Of a DNA stretch of 64,000 nt, positions 41,754 through 48,842 are shown piece by piece. A model generated the notes under the pieces. That model did not search any database. It was not told the DNA's origin and worked only from the letters and a program-made list of their open reading frames with translations. How positions within the stretch are numbered: the first letter of the stretch is position 1; the number at the start of each line of letters is the position of its first letter. This stretch comes from a virus, in the IMG/VR virus record IMGVR_UViG_3300025120_009955, positions 1 through 64,000 of that record; one strand, 5' to 3'. The position numbers and the translations under genes are program-made.

Positions 41754-41759
41754 TATAAT
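41754..41759 (+). promoter_or_regulatory. -10 element of pqqA promoter
   Basis: TATAAT in CATATAATTAA, identical over 11 bases to the xoxF -10 region. No good -35 hexamer is present. TGCTT at 41732 resembles a T4 MotA box but stands slightly far away. Confidence 0.55.
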
Positions 41760-41765
41760 TAACAT

Positions 41766-41886
41766 AAGTAATAACAGTAACACGTTGTTACTCAAAGAAG
41801 CGAATCATCAAATTGGACCTGTGGTAACACTCTCCAATGATTTGGCTAGCCGACATATTATTAATTTTTTAAAAAGGAATACTATT
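41766..41886 (+). promoter_or_regulatory. Structured pqqA leader, candidate cis-regulatory RNA
   Basis: A hairpin AGTAACA/TGTTACT (41776-41792) is followed by a second hairpin: CAAA/TTTG, TTGGA/TCCAA and GTG/CAC closed by a GTAA tetraloop (41809-41844). CCGACA follows at 41850 and AAAAAGGAA is the ribosome-binding site. The order and spacing parallel the xoxF leader. Confidence 0.6.
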
Positions 41887-41958
41887 ATGTGGACTACACC
41901 TCAAGCAACTGAAATGCGTTTCGGTTTTGAAGTAACTATGTACGTAATGAACAAGTAA
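41887..41958 (+). CDS. pqqA: PQQ precursor peptide PqqA
   Basis: A 23-residue peptide, full-length for the family, containing FGFEVTMYVMNK. E15 and Y19 in the E-V-T-M-Y motif are the two residues that PqqE links to build pyrroloquinoline quinone. The N-terminal MWTTPQATEMR also matches PqqA peptides of methylotrophs. It is an independent transcription unit with its own promoter, structured leader and terminator. No pqqB, C, D or E is in the window, so it would feed the host pathway that makes the XoxF cofactor. It is too short to be found by length-based gene calling. Confidence 0.95.
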   Translation: MWTTPQATEMRFGFEVTMYVMNK

Positions 41959-41981
41959 TACCTGTTTATACAATACAGATT

Positions 41982-42012
41982 AAAAAAGCACTCTTCGGAG
42001 TGCTTTTTTTTG
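41982..42012 (+). terminator. Rho-independent terminator after pqqA
   Basis: AAAAAAGCACTC, TTCG loop, GAGTGCTTTTTT: a perfect 12-bp stem plus extra T. Confidence 0.95.
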
Positions 42013-42056
42013 ACTTATTATTCAGACTATGTTATAATAACAATTAACTCTTAACA

Positions 42057-42064
42057 GATAAATA
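42057..42064 (+). promoter_or_regulatory. Late promoter box variant
   Basis: GATAAATA followed by C, five bases before the ATG at 42070, leaderless geometry. Confidence 0.5.
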
Positions 42065-42069
42065 CTAGT

Positions 42070-42789
42070 ATGAGATACTTGTTTGCTGTAGCGTTATTAG
42101 TACTTTCATTCGTGGCTTCATCTGCACCGAATCCAGACTTATGGCCGTATGTGCAAGAAAGATTATTCAATGACCGTATAGCAGTAGAAGCAGATCCTCT
42201 AGAGCTATCTATAGATGGACCAAAAAGAGCGGCAAGTGGTGCTCAAGTTCCTATTACTATCAAAGTAAATTCAAAAAAATTCAAAAAACTATATCTTATA
42301 ATAGATGCTAATCCTACACAGCACGCCGCCACATTTACGTTAACTGAAAGCACTCAAACAACTGAGATAATGACACGTATTAGGATGGAAACAGATAGTT
42401 TTGTCCGTGTAATCGCTGAAGATGAAAATGGGCATTTATCAATGAGTGCAAAAGCTATTAGAGCATCAGGTGGTTGTAGTGGATATATGGATTCAAGCGA
42501 TCCTGAATTAACCAAAGCCTTAGGTAAAATCCTTTACAAAGCTAAAAACGGGTACCAGACGACTAGAATTAAACATCCTATGTTTACTGGACTACAAAAA
42601 GATTCAATTAACGGATGGTATGTACCAGAATGGATTATTAACCGTGTAGAATGGTATGACGGTGCTTTACTAGTAATGTCAGTAGACACTAATATTTCAA
42701 TGTCACAAGATCCATATTTTAAATTTAAATATTCAAGTCCTGTTACAATCATAGCAACAGATACTAAAGACAATAAATGGTCTAAGTAG
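42070..42789 (+). CDS. Quinoprotein dehydrogenase-associated SoxYZ-like carrier
   Basis: A 239-residue periplasmic protein. Signal peptide MRYLFAVALLVLSFVASSA. The SoxY-like first half ends IRASGGCSGYM; the Cys of the GGCSG motif marks the carrier site. The SoxZ-like second half has HPMFTGLQKD, PEWIINRVEW and SMSQDPYFKFKY. Fused SoxYZ-like proteins are known next to PQQ-dependent methanol dehydrogenases in methylotrophs (I recall TIGR04557). It lies directly after pqqA, strengthening a link with XoxF. Its precise biochemical role is not settled. Confidence 0.88.
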   Translation: MRYLFAVALLVLSFVASSAPNPDLWPYVQERLFNDRIAVEADPLELSIDGPKRAASGAQVPITIKVNSKKFKKLYLIIDANPTQHAATFTLTESTQTTEIMTRIRMETDSFVRVIAEDENGHLSMSAKAIRASGGCSGYMDSSDPELTKALGKILYKAKNGYQTTRIKHPMFTGLQKDSINGWYVPEWIINRVEWYDGALLVMSVDTNISMSQDPYFKFKYSSPVTIIATDTKDNKWSK

Positions 42790-42799
42790 TATTCTTTTC

Positions 42800-42828
42800 T
42801 TGCATTTTATCCAAAAAGAATGTATAAT
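42800..42828 (+). promoter_or_regulatory. Sigma70-type promoter of rpoZ
   Basis: TTGCAT, 17-base spacer, TATAAT; start near 42835. It excludes the upstream ATG at 42820 as the rpoZ start. Confidence 0.75.
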
Positions 42829-42861
42829 ATTGTATTATTAACGTTAACTCGGAGAAGCCAC

Positions 42862-43122
42862 GTGGAAAATGAATTAGAAACAGTAATTACTAGTGAAAGT
42901 TTAGATGTCGAACAAGCATCACAGAACATAGGCGGAAGTCGATTTGATCTAATATTAATTGCGTCACATCGGGCACGTGATATAGCAAATACACGTAAAA
43001 TTGCAGAGAGAGGTAACCCTGATAAGAAATGGTCTTGTAGACCTACTACAGAAGCATTGCACGAAATTGAAACAGGAAGTATTGGTAGAGAACTTTTAGA
43101 CCAAATAGCAAAGGAAAAATAG
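42862..43122 (+). CDS. rpoZ: RNA polymerase omega subunit
   Basis: An 86-residue omega-like protein. The family core is GGSRFDLILIASHRARDIANTRK, with RPTTEALHEIETGSIGRELL matching the conserved P-x-x-x-A-L-x-E-I. It has a short acidic N-terminal extension. The GTG at 42862 follows GGAGAAG and lies after the promoter. Omega holds beta-prime and forms part of the ppGpp/DksA site, so a phage copy may remodel host polymerase. With the TraR-like gene at 57691 this makes two polymerase effectors. Confidence 0.85.
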   Translation: MENELETVITSESLDVEQASQNIGGSRFDLILIASHRARDIANTRKIAERGNPDKKWSCRPTTEALHEIETGSIGRELLDQIAKEK

Positions 43123-43125
43123 TTT

Positions 43126-43371
43126 ATGGCAGAAGATAAAAAAGCAAAGAAGGAAGAATTACCTTTTCACGATGTAAGTCTTATAGCTAAGGCAAGGAAA
43201 GCTGAGAAAGAAAAGGAACAAAAAGAACACGAAGAAGCATTAGAAAGATTCTTTGCGGCTGGTGGTAAAGTACAGTACGTTACTGAAGGAGACGGTAACA
43301 GCGATAAAAGTACAGCGTCATCAGTATGGGGACGAAGAAAGAAAAAAGAGCCTGAAGTTAAGAAGAAGTAG
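43126..43371 (+). CDS. Unknown small highly charged protein
   Basis: An 81-residue protein dominated by Lys and Glu (AKARKAEKEKEQKEHEEALERFFAAGG, shown in part), with a basic tail GRRKKKEPEVKKK. It is helical and partly disordered. It lies three bases after rpoZ and directly before the tRNA cluster. Nucleic-acid binding is plausible from charge, nothing more. Confidence 0.55.
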   Translation: MAEDKKAKKEELPFHDVSLIAKARKAEKEKEQKEHEEALERFFAAGGKVQYVTEGDGNSDKSTASSVWGRRKKKEPEVKKK

Positions 43372-43376
43372 GTTAT

Positions 43377-43451
43377 GCACCCATCGTCTATCGGTTAGGA
43401 CACCGGGTTTTCATCCCGGCAAGGGGAGTTCGATTCTCCCTGGGTGTACCA
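43377..43451 (+). tRNA. tRNA-Glu (TTC)
   Basis: A cloverleaf with acceptor GCACCCA/TGGGTGT, D arm, anticodon stem CCGGG/CCCGG around TTTTCAT (anticodon TTC), T arm GGGGAGTTCGATTCTCCC and encoded CCA. Confidence 0.95.
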
Positions 43452-43456
43452 ATTTT

Positions 43457-43532
43457 GCCCTCTTAGCTCAGTTGGTAGAGCAACGCACTTGTAATGCGTA
43501 GGTCGTCAGTTCGAATCCGACAGAGGGCACCA
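43457..43532 (+). tRNA. tRNA-Thr (TGT)
   Basis: A cloverleaf with acceptor GCCCTCT/AGAGGGC, D arm TAGCTCAGTTGGTAGAGCA, anticodon loop CTTGTAA (TGT), T arm with GTTCGAATC and encoded CCA. It starts five bases after tRNA-Glu. Confidence 0.95.
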
Positions 43533-43538
43533 AGATAA

Positions 43539-43628
43539 GGAAGTGTGGCTGAGTGGCTTAAAGCTCTGGTTTACTAAACCAGTGATCGGGAAACTGGTCC
43601 GTGGGTTCGAATCCTACCACTTCCGCCA
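43539..43628 (+). tRNA. tRNA-Ser with anticodon ACT
   Basis: A class II tRNA of 90 bases with acceptor GGAAGTG/CACTTCC and discriminator G, long variable arm (GATCGGGAAACTGGTC), T arm GTGGGTTCGAATCCTAC and encoded CCA. The anticodon stem CTGGT/ACCAG encloses TTACTAA, which gives anticodon ACT. Bacteria normally use GCT for this box, so A34 is unusual. Confidence 0.85.
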
Positions 43629-43635
43629 ATAAATA
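43628..43635 (+). promoter_or_regulatory. Late promoter box variant
   Basis: AATAAATA followed by C, overlapping the last base of the tRNA-Ser CCA and six bases before the cyclase ATG. Confidence 0.5.
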
Positions 43636-43641
43636 CAGTAT

Positions 43642-45654
43642 ATGATTAAAAAGATATTATTAAGTCCGTGGACAGCAGTTGTTACGCTGTCCATAATTGT
43701 TTATATAGCACTAAGTAGTCCTATATTTTTAGAATCGGTTAAGTTAAGATACTTCGACCAACTAATTACCTCACAGCCTGAACAACAAACAACAATAGCA
43801 ACGGTTAACATAGATGAAGCAAGTCTAGACAAGTATGGGCAGTGGCCATTCAGTCGTGATGTATATGGTGACATAATCAAAGACCTATATGATCGTGGTG
43901 CCGGTTTAGTAGTATGGAACATATTAATGTCTGAAGAAGACCGATTGGGTATGGATCATAAGCTACAAGAAGTATTACGAGAACACCCTGTTGTTTTACC
44001 GTTAGTGGGTGCAGAAGAAACTAAAAATTCACCACGCAATCCTGGTGCAGTTATGATAGGTGATCCTACAAACAAAGTAGTAGAGTATCCAGGTATACTA
44101 TCAAGTATTGATCATCACGAAAGTCTGGCATATGGTAGTGGTATAAGTTCAGTATTTCCAGAAGTAGATGGTGTAACTCGTAGGATGCCGTTAGTAATTA
44201 AAAGTGGAGATACACTGTACCCAAGTTTAGGTTTAGAAGTCCTACGCATATTAGCAGGTGATCCAAGTTTCCAAATTAAATTTTCAGACATAGGCATTGA
44301 CAAACTACGTGTACCACAGTTTGGTATTGTTTCAACAGATCCTGTAGGGCGTATATGGATTGATCATCAACAGCGTCCTCAGAGTTATAGTCTAACAGAA
44401 TTACCAGAAACATTTGATAGTGGTATAGTTATAGTAGGAACATCAGCCGCGGGCATTGCAAATCCGATAGCAACTAGTCGTGGTGAAGTATGGCCGCAAG
44501 ACTTACAAGCGAGTGTGATAGCAACATTAGCAAGTGGTATCAATATTCAACGTCCAGACTGGGCAAGAGGTGCTGAATTATTAACACTAATTACCTTAAG
44601 TATTTTACTGCTACTACTGTCTAGATGGATATATGTAGGGCTAGGTGTAAGCATTGTTGTACTAGGTAGCCTAGTGCCAGTTACAGAATACGTATACGCA
44701 GAATATTTAATGTTGTTTGATGCTACTCTAGTACTAGGTGGCGGAATACTTGTGTTATTGCACGCATATGGTATTAAGTTTGTAAGTGAATACCTGCAGA
44801 AACAACAGATCAAGAAACAGTTTGGAACATACCTATCACCGGCTATGGTTGAGAAACTACAGAAAAATCCAGAGCTATTGAAGTTAGGTGGAGAAACAAG
44901 ACAGTTAAGCATAATGTTTACAGATGTACGTGGATTTACAACTATATCAGAACACTATGGCGATGATGTACAAGGACTTACTAGTATCATGAATCGTTAT
45001 ATGACTGCTATGACTGAGAAGATTATTGAAAACGGTGGCACAATAGACAAATATATTGGAGATGCCCAGATGGCTTTCTGGAATGCTCCTATAGACGACC
45101 CCGATCACGCAGAGAACGCTGTAAGAACAGCATTAAAGATGATAGGGAGTTTGAATGAGTTTAATGAAGAAATTAAAAAAGAAGGTATACCACCTTTTGC
45201 AATGGGATTGGGGATTAATTCCGGTTCTTGTGTCGTTGGGAATTTTGGTAGTGTTCAACGTTTCGATTATACTTGCCTCGGGGATACTGTCAACTTGGCC
45301 GCAAGGTTAGAAGGACAGAGTAAAAACTACGGAGTTGATATTATATTAGGTCAAGGCACTGTGGAATATATAAAACACAAGATTGATGTAGGATTAATTG
45401 AACTAGATAATATCGCAGTTAAAGGAAAAACACAAGGAGTTAAAATATATACAATTGGTAATGTTGAAGTGAGTAAACATCAAGAATTCCTTGACAACTA
45501 CTACGCAGGCAATTGGGAAGATGCTCTTTACATAGCTAGAAGATTTGCAAACGATGACAATGTTATCTCTGGCTATTATCAAAAAATGGTCGAAAGACTT
45601 ATACAAGGGTGCCCAGACGATTGGGACGGAACATTTCGAGCAAAAACTAAATAA
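43642..45654 (+). CDS. Membrane adenylate cyclase with CHASE2 sensor domain
   Basis: A 670-residue protein. A transmembrane helix lies at about residues 10-30, a periplasmic CHASE2 domain at about 30-305 (FDQLITSQPEQQTTIATVNIDE, shown in part, and WPFSRDVYGDIIKDL), three membrane helices at about 310-375, a linker, and a class III cyclase domain at about 415-595. Metal-binding D428 (FTDVRGFT) and D474 (DKYIGDAQMAFW) are present. K470 and the Thr of DYTCLGDTVNLAARLE are the adenine-selecting pair, so ATP is the likely substrate. The transition-state N and R are in NLAAR. Full-length and apparently active. The signal sensed is unknown. It has a late promoter box. Confidence 0.92.
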   Translation: MIKKILLSPWTAVVTLSIIVYIALSSPIFLESVKLRYFDQLITSQPEQQTTIATVNIDEASLDKYGQWPFSRDVYGDIIKDLYDRGAGLVVWNILMSEEDRLGMDHKLQEVLREHPVVLPLVGAEETKNSPRNPGAVMIGDPTNKVVEYPGILSSIDHHESLAYGSGISSVFPEVDGVTRRMPLVIKSGDTLYPSLGLEVLRILAGDPSFQIKFSDIGIDKLRVPQFGIVSTDPVGRIWIDHQQRPQSYSLTELPETFDSGIVIVGTSAAGIANPIATSRGEVWPQDLQASVIATLASGINIQRPDWARGAELLTLITLSILLLLLSRWIYVGLGVSIVVLGSLVPVTEYVYAEYLMLFDATLVLGGGILVLLHAYGIKFVSEYLQKQQIKKQFGTYLSPAMVEKLQKNPELLKLGGETRQLSIMFTDVRGFTTISEHYGDDVQGLTSIMNRYMTAMTEKIIENGGTIDKYIGDAQMAFWNAPIDDPDHAENAVRTALKMIGSLNEFNEEIKKEGIPPFAMGLGINSGSCVVGNFGSVQRFDYTCLGDTVNLAARLEGQSKNYGVDIILGQGTVEYIKHKIDVGLIELDNIAVKGKTQGVKIYTIGNVEVSKHQEFLDNYYAGNWEDALYIARRFANDDNVISGYYQKMVERLIQGCPDDWDGTFRAKTK

Positions 45655-45718
45655 TTCTTCAATCATACTTACATATTAGTAACATATATAATGGTAAGTA
45701 TATATGAGAGGGATTACT

Positions 45719-46069
45719 ATGAAAGGACTTATAGCAGTAACCATGGTGGGTATATTTGCAACTTCTACACTATTTGCAAATTCTCATCCTGACGAACTTT
45801 ACTTACGTAATTCAGCTGGTGGAGTTATTGCATTAACTCATGAGCCTTGCTCTTCACAAAAACACAAAGAACTATATCCTTACAGAGCTTATGCCACCGA
45901 AGCTAGTGGTAAAGTACACGAAGGATGCTTTACTATTCCTAGTATATCTCAAGCACCAGCAATGCCTGGTATGACTCCGATGCCTTTAGTAAATTACATA
46001 GATATCGAAAGCGATATTCCACTCGTTTGGCCAGCTGAATGGTTTGATGAGTTTGACGAGACTATTTAA
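45719..46069 (+). CDS. Small secreted protein
   Basis: A 116-residue protein. Signal peptide MKGLIAVTMVGIFATSTLFA; the mature part holds two Cys (EPCSSQ, EGCFTI) likely to be disulfide-bonded, and a Pro/Met-rich stretch (APAMPGMTPMPL). The ATG at 45719 has GAGAGGGA upstream; the in-frame start at 45704 is poorer. The next gene encodes a similar small secreted two-Cys protein. Function unknown. Confidence 0.6.
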   Translation: MKGLIAVTMVGIFATSTLFANSHPDELYLRNSAGGVIALTHEPCSSQKHKELYPYRAYATEASGKVHEGCFTIPSISQAPAMPGMTPMPLVNYIDIESDIPLVWPAEWFDEFDETI

Positions 46070-46070
46070 T

Positions 46071-46361
46071 ATGCGTAATCTTTTCATCACACTACTATTA
46101 TTCTGGCCAACGTTGGCGTTATCTGAAACATTTCTTGTTAATCAACTGTTTGAAAATGTAAGAGTTGTATTGTCAACTACTGAATCTTGTGATAGCGGAC
46201 AAGGACTTAAAGCATCAGCACAACGTATAGATAAACTATACATACCTGGCTGTTGGAATCCAGAACCTGGGAATGAACTAGTTCGTATCGATTGGCATAA
46301 CGGTGATTTTAGTGTGTTACCAGCGGATGATTTCGTTCCTACAGAAATGGAACAGAATTAA
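46071..46361 (+). CDS. Small secreted protein
   Basis: A 96-residue protein. Signal peptide MRNLFITLLLFWPTLALS; two Cys (ESCDSG, PGCWNP) in the mature part, and pattern VRVVLSTTESCDSGQGLKAS comparable with the preceding gene's IALTHEPCSSQ region, so the two may be related. The ATG at 46071 is chosen because it makes a clean signal peptide one base after the previous stop. Convergent with the reverse-strand gene that follows. Confidence 0.6.
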   Translation: MRNLFITLLLFWPTLALSETFLVNQLFENVRVVLSTTESCDSGQGLKASAQRIDKLYIPGCWNPEPGNELVRIDWHNGDFSVLPADDFVPTEMEQN

Positions 46362-46711
46362 GATTTATTACGTTTACGTAATTTTTTTGGTTTTTCGTCC
46401 ATCTCAGCGGCTTTATCTAATTGCTCAGCGGCTTTCTTAAGAACTTTTGATTCATGAAGTACACGATCACCTTCAATAACTTTACCACGCAATTGTAATA
46501 CAGTGTTTACTTTTTGATTTAGTCTGATCAGATCATTATCTAACGTTCGTATACGGTCTATTAATGCTATAAGAGTTTTACTAGTATCTCCAATCATAGG
46601 CTTAACTTCTTTAGTTGCCCATACCCAAACGTAGTATACTAGATATCCAGCACCAACTGCGGCTACTACAGGGAATCCGTACTTAGAAATTAATTCAGCT
46701 ACGTCTAACAT
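46358..46711 (-). CDS. Membrane-anchored coiled-coil protein (paralogue 1 of 2)
   Basis: A 117-residue protein. An N-terminal transmembrane helix (YGFPVVAAVGAGYLVYYVWVW) is followed by a coiled coil (IALIDRIRTLDNDLIRLNQKVNTVL) and a basic tail. The gene at 47301-47582 has the same build (VGFPIAAAMAGGYFVFL and IIKALDNRVETMNHDVIRIDTVVSTAL), so they are paralogues. The set with DUF1353 and a microprotein looks like a lysis or holin-associated cassette, by layout only. Confidence 0.55.
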   Translation of the reverse strand: MLDVAELISKYGFPVVAAVGAGYLVYYVWVWATKEVKPMIGDTSKTLIALIDRIRTLDNDLIRLNQKVNTVLQLRGKVIEGDRVLHESKVLKKAAEQLDKAAEMDEKPKKLRKRNKS

Positions 46712-46806
46712 TTATCTTCCCAAGTTTCTGTAAAAAAGATAATAAACATTGCAAAAAGCACGAGAACTATTGGCCATCCTAATATTATCCAAAGTTCCCA
46801 ATGCAT
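46705..46806 (-). CDS. 33-residue membrane microprotein
   Basis: An ORF from ATG 46806 to TAG 46705. It encodes a hydrophobic peptide (WIILGWPIVLVLFAMFIIFF) ending ETWEDKC. Its stop overlaps the start of the coiled-coil gene and it begins one base after the DUF1353 stop, so it is coupled on both sides. It could be a holin-like helper. Unrecognised. Confidence 0.65.
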   Translation of the reverse strand: MHWELWIILGWPIVLVLFAMFIIFFTETWEDKC

Positions 46807-46807
46807 C

Positions 46808-47275
46808 TTACTTGTCTGCCTCTGTTGGTGCTACTGATGATTTACCAAACCAATTAACTGCTTGATAACATAACCATTTCTTCCAACCTGACACTGGTGG
46901 CTCAGCATCATCCATAGCGTGTTTAAATACTAGGTCAGCAACTTTCTTTGCTTTAAATGCTATTTTATCGTCATTGTGATGATAGCGGAATTTTCTAATC
47001 GCGGCATATAATACATCGTGAATAACAGCGGCTCTAGCAACATCAAATGGAGCAATTAACCACCAGCAAGCTCTCGGTACTGAAGCCATATCTGTTTTTA
47101 GTCCAGCTGGTGCAGTAATTTTGCCACTACGTTTATCTATTGGTGCACCTACTAGTTTAAGATCTTCCATTTGTTGATCTGTTAGATTATCATCTTCATA
47201 CACTAGCTTTTGATCTAGTACCCAAGATCTTGGTGGATGGTATGTTGATTTTAAATACCCGTTAAACTTACTCAT
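46808..47275 (-). CDS. DUF1353 family protein
   Basis: A 155-residue protein. GLKTDMASVPRACWWLIAPF and ARAAVIHDVLYAAIR are the DUF1353 signature (T-D-x-A-S-V-P and H-D-x-L-Y). This family is common in phages, often near lysis or tail genes. Function is not established. I start at 47275, where AAAGGAAAGAG precedes the ATG; an upstream in-frame start overlaps the next gene. Confidence 0.8.
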   Translation of the reverse strand: MSKFNGYLKSTYHPPRSWVLDQKLVYEDDNLTDQQMEDLKLVGAPIDKRSGKITAPAGLKTDMASVPRACWWLIAPFDVARAAVIHDVLYAAIRKFRYHHNDDKIAFKAKKVADLVFKHAMDDAEPPVSGWKKWLCYQAVNWFGKSSVAPTEADK

Positions 47276-47300
47276 ATCTCTTTCCTTTTTAAGTTGTTCA

Positions 47301-47582
47301 TTAGTCTCTCCTCGCATCTTTCTTACCGTCGGCACGAGCAATACGATCAACATCTGGCTTTAATCCTAGTGCTGTTGATACCACAGTGTCGATTCGAATA
47401 ACATCATGATTCATTGTTTCAACTCGATTATCTAGAGCTTTGATTATATTTTGCATTCCTCTAATAGATCCAGTTACCCCTGCTAGGATAAATTTCATTG
47501 TAAGAAACACAAAGTAACCACCGGCCATTGCCGCGGCTATTGGAAAACCTACTTCCATTATAAGGTGAAAAATTCCTTCCAT
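47301..47582 (-). CDS. Membrane-anchored coiled-coil protein (paralogue 2 of 2)
   Basis: A 93-residue protein. One transmembrane helix near the N-terminus, then a helix that matches the paralogue at 46358-46711 position by position (V-G-F-P, A-x-G-G-Y, D-x-R-x-x-T, S-T-A-L-G-L), and a basic C-terminus. First gene of the reverse-strand cassette behind a late promoter box. Confidence 0.6.
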   Translation of the reverse strand: MEGIFHLIMEVGFPIAAAMAGGYFVFLTMKFILAGVTGSIRGMQNIIKALDNRVETMNHDVIRIDTVVSTALGLKPDVDRIARADGKKDARRD

Positions 47583-47608
47583 TAGGTTGTCTACTCCTGT
47601 TATAGTAG

Positions 47609-47616
47609 TATTTATT
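47609..47616 (-). promoter_or_regulatory. Late promoter box on the reverse strand
   Basis: AATAAATA followed by C on the reverse strand, 26 bases before the ATG at 47582, with AGGAG between. Confidence 0.55.
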
Positions 47617-47631
47617 GAATCAATTGAAAAA

Positions 47632-48840
47632 TTAAGACGTTAGTAGTTGGTGTATAGATTGCCAATCAACTTGGCTAGTATAGTTGATATCGTTGAATAA
47701 GGACTTAGTGTTAGTTATTAATTCTTTGGCGATAATATGCCTAAATTCACCATAAAAGTGGTTAAAATTATGTTCGATAATAGGTTTTAGATGCTCCTGA
47801 ACGTCGGTTTTGTCACTAGGTGATAGATTAGCGTACCAGTGTAGCTGACTAACTACTTTGTTGATTCTTTCTTGATTGTCTTGACAGATATCATAATCTT
47901 CGTCGATAACGCTATCAAATGTTTTAAATCCATAACTCTTAAGATAGGCAAGATTATCTGGAGCGGCCAATAACATAAATGGTTGCTTATTAACAATAGG
48001 CTTAAATATCTTTTCTGTTAGGTGCATTTTAGAATGATAAAATACTGTTTCAGTAACTACGTGCCAAAACGCATCCTGTTCACGTGGAATATCTGCACTA
48101 GCACTTCCTAGAACGCTAGCATTGTCTATTGTTAGTCTGGTAATATCTGTTAGATTACGTTCTATACTATCTTTTTGTTGTTCACTTAATCTAGTCTTTG
48201 GATCACTTACTTCATCTCGCCAATCGCTAATAGCATCAGTTACACCAAAGCTAACAAAACCTTTATCTAATAGATCATATTCTTTCAAAAGACTAACAAG
48301 GTAAATCCTGTAGCTACGGTCTTGTTTAATTAATCTATTATAGGTAATAAAATCTTTATCGTATTCTCGTACTATTTCTTTATCGTGATTTAATGCTTGA
48401 TATCCGCGAAACCAATCAAGTGCCGCAAATCCGTGATAAAAATAATATAAGTTTTCGAATCCATATTTTTCACTCATTTGTTTTTGAATTATACTTTTTT
48501 CGCTAGTAACTAATACAAAAGGCTTTTTAACAAATTTGGTATACCAAGCGATATAATCATCGAGCTCGTTACCCTCGAGTATATTGTTATATAACTCAGG
48601 GTACTGTTTTCTATTTGTTGCTATATCAGTATAAGGAATATTAAAATAATCTAGGTATGGTTCTGACAATTTGTCCAAAATAGGCTCTTGATCATAGAAT
48701 AAAATCTTACGGGGTGAGACAGTTTTGTTAAATATTATATATGAACTTTCCGTAGGCACTCCCTTATCAAATGCGTGCAGTTCAAAGTCTTTAAAGACTG
48801 AGTTATGTAAAAACTCGTAGATGTGATCAATTTGGAGCAT
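47632..48840 (-). CDS. Glycosyltransferase-like protein (paralogue 2 of 3)
   Basis: A 402-residue protein. The shared family signature lies near residue 275: VVTETVFYHSKMHLTEKIFKP, then LLAAPDNLAYLKSYGFKTF and DEDYDICQDNQER. The N-terminal part carries short alpha/beta elements (RKILFYDQEPIL). The T-E-K-x-x-x-P core is like GT10-type donor sites. The ATG at 48840 faces the divergent ATG at 48843 across two bases. It stands beside a nucleotide-sugar dehydrogenase, supporting a sugar-transfer role. Confidence 0.6.
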   Translation of the reverse strand: MLQIDHIYEFLHNSVFKDFELHAFDKGVPTESSYIIFNKTVSPRKILFYDQEPILDKLSEPYLDYFNIPYTDIATNRKQYPELYNNILEGNELDDYIAWYTKFVKKPFVLVTSEKSIIQKQMSEKYGFENLYYFYHGFAALDWFRGYQALNHDKEIVREYDKDFITYNRLIKQDRSYRIYLVSLLKEYDLLDKGFVSFGVTDAISDWRDEVSDPKTRLSEQQKDSIERNLTDITRLTIDNASVLGSASADIPREQDAFWHVVTETVFYHSKMHLTEKIFKPIVNKQPFMLLAAPDNLAYLKSYGFKTFDSVIDEDYDICQDNQERINKVVSQLHWYANLSPSDKTDVQEHLKPIIEHNFNHFYGEFRHIIAKELITNTKSLFNDINYTSQVDWQSIHQLLTS

Positions 48841-48842
48841 AT

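Noticed and set aside
43253-43501. Open reading frame across the tRNA genes
   Set aside because: It overlaps tRNA-Glu and tRNA-Thr and shares no features of a real gene; the RNA folds explain the sequence.
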